A stretch of 19,827 bases of DNA, taken from NCBI GenBank assembly GCA_044508215.1, contig JBIQID010000052.1, positions 1 to 19,827 on the forward strand. The letters run 5' to 3'. Numbering within the stretch: position 1 is the first letter of the stretch; each line of letters starts with the position of its first letter. The notes under the pieces are model-generated. The model ran no database searches. It saw only the letters and a list, made by a program, of their open reading frames with translations, and was not told where the DNA came from. Of this stretch, positions 15,056 to 19,827 are shown piece after piece. A program made the translations under genes and the position numbers. Source of the stretch: JAEZFI01 sp044508215. Lineage in GTDB: Bacteria > Actinomycetota > Acidimicrobiia > Acidimicrobiales > Microtrichaceae.

Positions 15056-16132
15056 TCAGGATCCGGCCGGCGCGGTGGTGGAGCGGTCGGTGGTCCGGTC
15101 GGTGGTGAGGTCGGCGTCGGGCTCCTCCACCCGGCCGTCGACGTGGCGGGCGAAGCGGCCCTGCTCGGGTCCCCCGTGGACCGGTGCGTCGTCGGGCCAC
15201 GGCCAACCGCCGAAGCCGGTCCGGCGGTAGTCCTCCATCGCCTTGCGGATGCCCGCCTCGTCGTTCATCACGAACGGGCCGTACTGCGCCACGGGCTGAC
15301 CGATCGGGCGGCCCTGCAGCAACAGGACCTGCGTCGGCTCGTCGCCCGCCTCGATCGGCAGCGGCGAACCGCCGCGGGCCACCACGACGGTCGGCCCCTC
15401 GAAGCGCCGGCCGTCGACCGCGAACGAGCCACCCTCGTAGAGGTAGAGCGCCCGGATCGTGGCGTCGCTGCGGGCCGCGGGCATCGTCCACGACGCGCCG
15501 GCATCGAGGCGGAGGTTCCAGATCGCCACGTCGCCGTCGGCCCGCGAAGCCCACGAGCTGGGCGGAGGGGGTGGGGGCGTGGCGTCGTCGAGCCGCCCTG
15601 CGATCACGGTCACGTCCACCGCACGACCCTCGTCGCCGAAGGTGACGGTGGGGATGTCGTCGGCCCACAGCATCGTGAAGTAGGGGTCGACCATCTTGTC
15701 CTCGGCAGGGAGGTTCAACCAGATCTGGAACAGCTCCAGGCGGTTGGGGCCCTCGCGGTCGAGCAGCGGGAACATCTCGGAGTGCACGACCCCTGCGCCG
15801 GCGGTGAGCCACTGCGTGTCGCCGCGGCCGAAGCGGGCCGCTGCGCCCAACGAGTCGGAGTGGTCGATCAGCCCGTGGCGGACGAACGTGACCGTCTCGA
15901 AGCCGCGGTGCGGGTGGCCGGGGAAGCCCGGGACGACCTCGCCGTGGTACATCCGCCACCCGTCGATGCCCTCGAAGTCGGACCCCATCTGCCGGCCCTC
16001 GAGCGACGCCGCGGGCCCGAACTGCTCGTTGCCGGCCGGGTACGCGTCGTCGTGGTGCACGCAGAAGAGGAACGGGTCGATGCCTGGCCACTGCATGCCG
16101 AGCGGCGCCGAGTCGATGATCAGCTCTGACAT
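15056..16132 (-). CDS. Pirin family protein (bicupin)
   Basis: The 358-aa protein has the pirin N-terminal cupin with the metal-binding signature HPHRGFETVTFV, then DTQWLTAGAGVVHSEMF, and a C-terminal cupin half (RALYLYEGGSFAVDG, then VLLLQGRPIGQPVAQYGPFVMN). The three His and one Glu expected to bind Fe(II) are present (HPHRGFE and GVVHSE). Pirins act as quercetinase-type dioxygenases or redox-sensing cofactors; which applies here is open. The C-terminal tail with repeated TTDR units (near 15068-15110) is probably disordered. A Pro run (TPPPPPPS) links the two cupins. The ATG at 16132 has a TAGCGT box 6 nt upstream and no Shine-Dalgarno beyond GGGGG, so it is probably leaderless. It is divergent from the alpha-galactosidase gene. 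Confidence 0.93.
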   Translation of the reverse strand: MSELIIDSAPLGMQWPGIDPFLFCVHHDDAYPAGNEQFGPAASLEGRQMGSDFEGIDGWRMYHGEVVPGFPGHPHRGFETVTFVRHGLIDHSDSLGAAARFGRGDTQWLTAGAGVVHSEMFPLLDREGPNRLELFQIWLNLPAEDKMVDPYFTMLWADDIPTVTFGDEGRAVDVTVIAGRLDDATPPPPPPSSWASRADGDVAIWNLRLDAGASWTMPAARSDATIRALYLYEGGSFAVDGRRFEGPTVVVARGGSPLPIEAGDEPTQVLLLQGRPIGQPVAQYGPFVMNDEAGIRKAMEDYRRTGFGGWPWPDDAPVHGGPEQGRFARHVDGRVEEPDADLTTDRTTDRSTTAPAGS

Positions 16133-16138
16133 GCCCCC

Positions 16139-16144
16139 ACGCTA
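16139..16144 (-). promoter_or_regulatory. -10 box TAGCGT of the pirin gene
   Basis: GTAGCGT on the minus strand ends 6 nt before the pirin ATG. It is one of four copies of this heptamer at gene starts in the window and consistent with leaderless transcription. Confidence 0.55.
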
Positions 16145-16178
16145 CGGGCGCCAGGCTGGAGCGGCTCCTCCGCACACC

Positions 16179-16184
16179 TACCAT
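16179..16184 (+). promoter_or_regulatory. Candidate -10 box TACCAT of the alpha-galactosidase gene
   Basis: TACCAT fits the TAnnnT pattern and would start transcription near 16191, at or just before the GTG 16195. It lies 34 bp from the divergent pirin -10, so the two promoters overlap almost completely. No -35 was recognised. Confidence 0.4.
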
Positions 16185-16212
16185 CGGCGCGCCCGTGAGC
16201 ATGAGGGGACCG

Positions 16213-18566
16213 ATGGACGAGCGGCAGATCGAGATCACGACCGCCGGCGGCGCCGGCTATCGCTTCGAGGTGGCGGAGGACGGGCGGGTCCACCAGACCG
16301 GGTTCGGCCTCAGCCCCGCGTGGAGCGGCGGCCTGCCCCTCGCCGTCTTCCCGCTGGCGATGCCCACCTGGGGGGAGGGCCTCACCCGCATGCCGGCGCT
16401 GCGGGTCACCCACCACGGCGGGGACACGGTCACCCGCCTCACGTTCGCGGGGTACGAGCGGACCGACCTCGACGGTGCAGCGGGGGCCGCGCACTCGATC
16501 CGCCTGCGTGACGAGGCGAGGGGTCTGGAGGTCACGCTCGGGTTCCGGACCTGGGACGACGACGGTGTGATCGAGCAGTGGGTCGAGGCGCGCAACGGCG
16601 AGGCCGGGCCGATCACCGTCCACGAGGTGGCGGCTGCTGCGCCCGCGTGGTGGGGCACCGACGCCTGGCTCACTCACCACGGCGGCGGCTGGGCCGAGGA
16701 GTGGCAGACCCACGAGCAGCGGCTGCTGCCCGGCACGAAGCTGATCGAGTCGTACGGCGGCATCCGCCCGGCCCTCCAGGTGAACCCGTTCTTCCTCCTG
16801 TCGATGGGCGAGCCGTCGACCGAGCACTCCGGTCAGGTGCTCGCCGGTGCGCTCGCGTGGGGCGGCAACGTGCGGCTGGCGTTCGAGCTGGGGAACCCGA
16901 TGGGCCAGATCCGGGCGCTGTGCGGCTGGAACCCGGTGGGCTCGGAGGTGGTGCTCGATCCCGGCGAGGAGCTGCGCAGTCCGACGATGGTGTGGGCGTG
17001 GTCGGGGGAGGGACGGGCACCGCTCACGCATCGGCTGCACCGCTGGGTGCGCGCCCACGCGGTCCGCGACGGCCACCGACCTCGGCCTGTGGTCTTCAAC
17101 AACTGGGAGGCCACGTTCTTCGAGTTCGACGAGGAGAAGCTCGTGGGCATGATCGGCGATGCTGCCGAGCTGGGTGCCGAGGTGTTCCTCCTCGACGACG
17201 GCTGGTTCGGTGACCGGCACCCACGTGACGCCGACGACGCCGGGCTGGGTGACTGGATGGTCGACCGGCGGAAGCTGCCCGGCGGCATCGAGGCCCTGAC
17301 CCGAGCTGCGGCGGAGAAGGGCATCCGCTTCGGCATCTGGTTGGAGCCGGAGATGGTGAACCCTCGGTCGGAGCTCTACGAGGCGCACCCCGATTGGGTG
17401 GTGCACCAGCCCGACCGCGAGCGGCGCGAGGAGCGGCAGCAGCTGGTGCTCGACCTCTGCCGCCCCGAGGTCCGTGAGTTCGTGCTCGACGTGTTCGCCG
17501 GCGTGCTCGACGCGCACCCCGAGATCAGCTTCGTGAAGTGGGATGCGAACCGCGACGTGAGCGAACCGGGGTCGCCGACCTTGCCGGCCGACCGCCAGGC
17601 CTCCTACTGGCTGGCGCTCGAGCGGGCGACCACCGAGGTGATGTCGGAGGTCAGCCGACGCTGGCCGGAGGTCGACCTGATGCTGTGCGCGTCGGGCGGT
17701 GGGCGCCTCGACCTCGGGACGCTTCGGTGGTTCGACGAGGTGTGGACCTCAGACAACACCGATCCGGTCGACCGGGTGCTGATGCAGTGGGCGGCGTCCC
17801 ACTTCGTGCCGGCGCGGGTGCTGGGCGCTCACGTGACGCGGTGGGGCGAGCGGCCGGTGGCGTTCGGCTGCGCCGTGGCGATGAGCGCCCGGTTCGGGTT
17901 CGACCTCGACCCGTCGGGGCTCACCGACGCGGAGCGCGAGGTGTGCCGGGAGGCGATCGCCGTGTACCTGGCGCACCGCGACCTGGTCCAGGACGGCGAC
18001 CTGCACCGCCTGGTGTCGCCGTGGTGCGACGGCGCGGCGACGTCACGCGATGGCGAGGCTGCTCGCACGGGCAGCGCTGCGATGTCGTACACGTCGGAGG
18101 ATCGGCACCGCTCGATCGTGTTCGCCTACCAGCTGGACGAACCCGGCGACGCGACGCCGTCGGTGCTGCGGCTGGCGGGGCTCGATCCGGAGCTGACCTA
18201 CGAGGTCCGGCGGGTGGAGCCGGGCGGAGCCGATGCNNNNNNNNNNNNNNNNNNNNNNNNNNNNNNNNNNNNNNNNNNNNNNNNNNNNNNNNNNNNNNNN
18301 NNNNNNNNNNNNNNNNNNNNNNNNNNNNNNNNNNNNTCGATCCGGAGCTGACCTACGAGGTCCGGCGGGTGGAGCCGGGCGGAGCCGATGCCGCTGGTGG
18401 AGCGGTCGCGACTGGTGGGATGGCCGCGGCTGGCGGGGCGGTCGCGGCTGGTGTGGCCGGCGGTGCTGTGACGGCGACCGGTGCCGAGCTGGTGGACCGG
18501 GGGCTCGACTGGCCGCTCACGGCTCCGCTGACGGCTGCGATCTGGTCGGCGGAGTCGACCGCCTGA
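16213..18566 (+). CDS. GH36 alpha-galactosidase (false gap near 3' end)
   Basis: A GH36 alpha-galactosidase of about 732 aa once the duplicated 55 bp is collapsed. Family signatures are FNNWEATFFEFDEEKL, LLDDGWFGDRHPRD, LGDWMVDRRKLPGG, IWLEPEMVNPRSELYEAHPDW and CASGGGRLDLGTLRWF. The nucleophile is Asp in VKWDANRD (about residue 444) and the acid/base is Asp in TSDNTDPVDR (about 514). It should release terminal alpha-1,6-galactose from raffinose-type sugars or galactomannan fragments. No signal peptide is seen, so it is probably intracellular. ATG 16213 has AGGGG 4 nt upstream; GTG 16195 and ATG 16201 in the same frame are alternatives and better fit a leaderless transcript. After collapse the frame runs on through an Ala/Gly-rich insert (VATGGMAAAGGAVAAGVAGG) to GAELVDRGLDWPL and the stop at 18564-18566. 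No sugar transporter is nearby. Confidence 0.92.
18182..18236 (+). repeat. 55-bp duplicate, left copy (contig overlap at false gap)
   Basis: Identical to 18337-18391. The copies flank a 100-N run directly, with the same 55-bp length as the pair around 6581-6680, which points to one assembler k-mer. Confidence 0.95.
18237..18336. other. Assembly gap (100 N), false
   Basis: A placeholder between overlapping contig ends. Removing it with one 55-bp copy joins the two frames of the alpha-galactosidase into one. The break falls beside an Ala/Gly-coding low-complexity stretch that may have stopped the assembler. Confidence 0.9.
18337..18391 (+). repeat. 55-bp duplicate, right copy (contig overlap at false gap)
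   Basis: Second copy of 18182-18236, immediately after the N-run. Confidence 0.95.
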
Positions 18567-18581
18567 CCCGAGCCGCTCGGG
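18567..18581. terminator. Weak hairpin after the alpha-galactosidase stop
   Basis: CCCGAG and CTCGGG form a 6-bp stem with a 3-nt loop directly after the TGA, in the 79-bp gap between two convergent genes. It is short and has no U-tract, so this is a tentative call. Confidence 0.3.
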
Positions 18582-18645
18582 GTCTCGCCTGGATCCGCCG
18601 GCGGTGCGCGGCGTGGACGACGGTCGCCGTGACGGGCGGGATAGG

Positions 18646-19629
18646 TCAGCCGTGCTGCCAGAACCGGTTGCGGAGCGAGCGGCGCCCCTCGAGGCCCACG
18701 CGGTCGAGCTGCGCAACCTCGTCGTCGGTCAGCTCCCACCCCAGTGCCCCGGCGTTGGCGCGGGCCTGGTCGGCGTTCTTCGCGCCGGGGATCGGCACCG
18801 AGCCCTTCTGGATCAGCCAGCGCAGCGCCACCTGTGCGGGTGTCCGGTCGTGCGCCTCGCCGATGCGCCGCAGCTCGGCGACCACCCGGTCGACGACCTC
18901 CATCGGGTGCGCCGAGAACTCCCGGCGGCCGGGCGGCGGGTTCGAGGCGTCGTACTTGCCGGTGAGGCGGCCCTGGCCGATCGGCGAGTAGGCGAGCGGC
19001 ACCGCGCCCAGCCGGCGGCACGCCTCGATGAGCCCGGTCGTCTCCGGGCGGCGGCGGAGGAGCGAGTACTCGATCTGGTTCGAGGCGAGGGGGATCCCGC
19101 GTGCGGCGAGCTGGCCGTGGATCGCGCCCATCTCGGAGATCGAGTAGTTCGACACCCCGACTGCGGACACGAGTCCGTCGGCGTGCACGGCGGCGAGCGC
19201 GTCGGCCATCGCCCCGTGCGACCGGAGGCTGATCGGGCCGTGCACCTGGTAGAGGTCGATGCGCTCGATGCCCAGTCGGTCGAGCGAGCTCAGGACGGCT
19301 TCCCGTACGGCCTTCCGCACGTTCAGCTTCTGCGGGCTGGGCATGAACTTCGTGGCGATGACGAGCGACTGCCGTCGACCTGGGTCCCGGGCGAGCAGCG
19401 TGCCGATGATCCGCTCGCTCTCGCCCGCGCCGTAGACCTCGGCGGTGTCGAAGAAGTTGAGGCCGGCCTCGAGCGACGCCTCCCACGCTTCCGCGATCGT
19501 CGACTCGGTGAGGGCTGCGTCGTAGCCGCCCATGCCCCACGTCGTGCGATCGCCCCACGCCCAGGTGCCCACGCCCAGGGGCACCGTCGGGGTCGGGCAT
19601 CCGGGGAAGGTCACGGCGTCGGTCGTCAT
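18646..19629 (-). CDS. Aldo/keto reductase family oxidoreductase
   Basis: A 327-aa NADPH-dependent TIM-barrel reductase. The catalytic tetrad is visible: Asp61 and Tyr66 (FFDTAEVYG), Lys94 (ATKF) and His130 (YQVHGP). It also has GVSNYSISEM, SNQIEYSLL, AYSPIGQGRLTGKY and the nucleotide-binding end VPIPGAKNADQARANAGAL. The family reduces aldehydes and ketones; the substrate cannot be deduced. Length and motifs are complete. The ATG at 19629 has a TAGCGT box 7 nt upstream and no Shine-Dalgarno, so it is probably leaderless. The palindromic repeat array begins just upstream of this promoter. The gene converges on the alpha-galactosidase. Confidence 0.93.
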   Translation of the reverse strand: MTTDAVTFPGCPTPTVPLGVGTWAWGDRTTWGMGGYDAALTESTIAEAWEASLEAGLNFFDTAEVYGAGESERIIGTLLARDPGRRQSLVIATKFMPSPQKLNVRKAVREAVLSSLDRLGIERIDLYQVHGPISLRSHGAMADALAAVHADGLVSAVGVSNYSISEMGAIHGQLAARGIPLASNQIEYSLLRRRPETTGLIEACRRLGAVPLAYSPIGQGRLTGKYDASNPPPGRREFSAHPMEVVDRVVAELRRIGEAHDRTPAQVALRWLIQKGSVPIPGAKNADQARANAGALGWELTDDEVAQLDRVGLEGRRSLRNRFWQHG

Positions 19630-19636
19630 CGGCGGG

Positions 19637-19642
19637 ACGCTA
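19637..19642 (-). promoter_or_regulatory. -10 box TAGCGT of the aldo/keto reductase gene
   Basis: GTAGCGT on the minus strand, 7 nt before the ATG, is one of four copies in the window. The repeat array starts about 20 nt further upstream, where a -35 or an activator site would lie. Confidence 0.55.
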
Positions 19643-19662
19643 CCCGCGGCACATGCGGACTG

Positions 19663-19827
19663 GTCCGGATGAGAACAGCTTGAACTTGTCCCGATCCGGG
19701 CGCGGGGGTTGGCCGGATGAGGACAGCTTGAGCCTGTCCCGATTCGGGCGCGGAGGTTGTCCCGATCCGGTCGCGGAGGTCGTCCGGATGCGGACAGCTT
19801 GAGCCTGTCCCGATCCGTGCGCGGGGG
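19663..19827. repeat. Tandem palindromic (REP-like) repeats, running off the window edge
   Basis: Three full units and one half unit with a 48-bp period (palindromes at 19665-19699, 19713-19747 and 19784-19818; half unit at 19759-19781). Each palindrome has outer arms CCGGAT and ATCCGG (variants ATTCGG, ATCCGT), a 2x2 internal mismatch, inner arms GGACAG and CTGTCC, and a 7-nt loop CTTGAGC. The units are joined by a conserved GCGCGG(G/A)GGT-like spacer. One outer-arm change (C to T in the middle unit) keeps pairing as G-U. Spacers are conserved rather than unique, so it is not a CRISPR array. No gene is seen here. It resembles REP/BIME-type intergenic repeats; function unknown. Confidence 0.85.

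Noticed and set aside
18182..18391. Direct repeats as insertion target-site duplications
   Set aside because: 55 bp is far too long for a target duplication, the copies abut an N-run, and the same length recurs at 6526-6735. A contig-overlap artefact explains both.
19663..19827. CRISPR array
   Set aside because: The interval between palindromes is as conserved as the palindromes themselves, so there are no unique spacers, and no cas gene is present.

Overview
The window is about 20 kb of very GC-rich bacterial DNA with strong G/C bias at third codon positions, frequent GTG starts and many 4-nt stop/start overlaps (GTGA, ATGA). The LAFTG sortase signal, the actinobacterial-type LeuA, the MSMEG_6728-like protein, the HelZ-type SNF2 helicase and the apparently leaderless genes all point to Actinomycetota. 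A lineage such as Acidimicrobiia is plausible but not proven. It is a draft scaffold: five runs of exactly 100 N interrupt it. At two of them (6581-6680 and 18237-18336) the same 55 bp lies on both sides, so those gaps are false and the contigs overlap. Collapsing them restores intact reading frames. The other three (in leuA, the RlmI-like gene and the SGNH gene) hide real sequence of unknown length.

Layout. 1-458: C-terminal end of a sortase-anchored surface protein. 744-2439 (minus): leuA, preceded by a leucine attenuator made of a Leu-rich leader peptide, competing stems and an intrinsic terminator. 2536-2994 (minus): MSMEG_6728/Pyr_excise-like protein. 3096-6114 (plus): tight three-gene operon of an MpaB/DUF2236-type oxygenase, a TetR regulator and an ABC1/UbiB-type atypical kinase. 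6115-6494: gene-free leader with a possible promoter. 6495-11290 (plus): second overlapping operon of a HelZ-like SNF2 helicase, an unrecognised 90-aa protein and an RlmI-type RNA methyltransferase. 11337-12401: threonine aldolase. 12477-13157: membrane-anchored SGNH hydrolase. 13211-14899 (minus): DEAD-box RNA helicase with an Arg/Gly-rich tail. 15056-16132 (minus): pirin, divergent from a GH36 alpha-galactosidase (16213-18566). 18646-19629 (minus): aldo/keto reductase. 19663-19827: tandem palindromic repeats running off the window edge.

The gene content is mostly core metabolism and RNA/DNA handling. I see no transposase, integrase, phage gene, CRISPR array, rRNA or tRNA. The most informative signals are regulatory: the leuA attenuator, a recurring GTAGCGT element just upstream of start codons (four copies, three of them 6-8 nt from an ATG, fitting -10 boxes of leaderless mRNAs), and the palindromic repeat array at the right edge. 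I found no convincing new multi-gene defence or biosynthetic system. The closest candidates for something undescribed are the 90-aa partner of the SNF2 helicase and the oxygenase/TetR/ABC1-kinase operon, whose kinase has an altered ExD motif.
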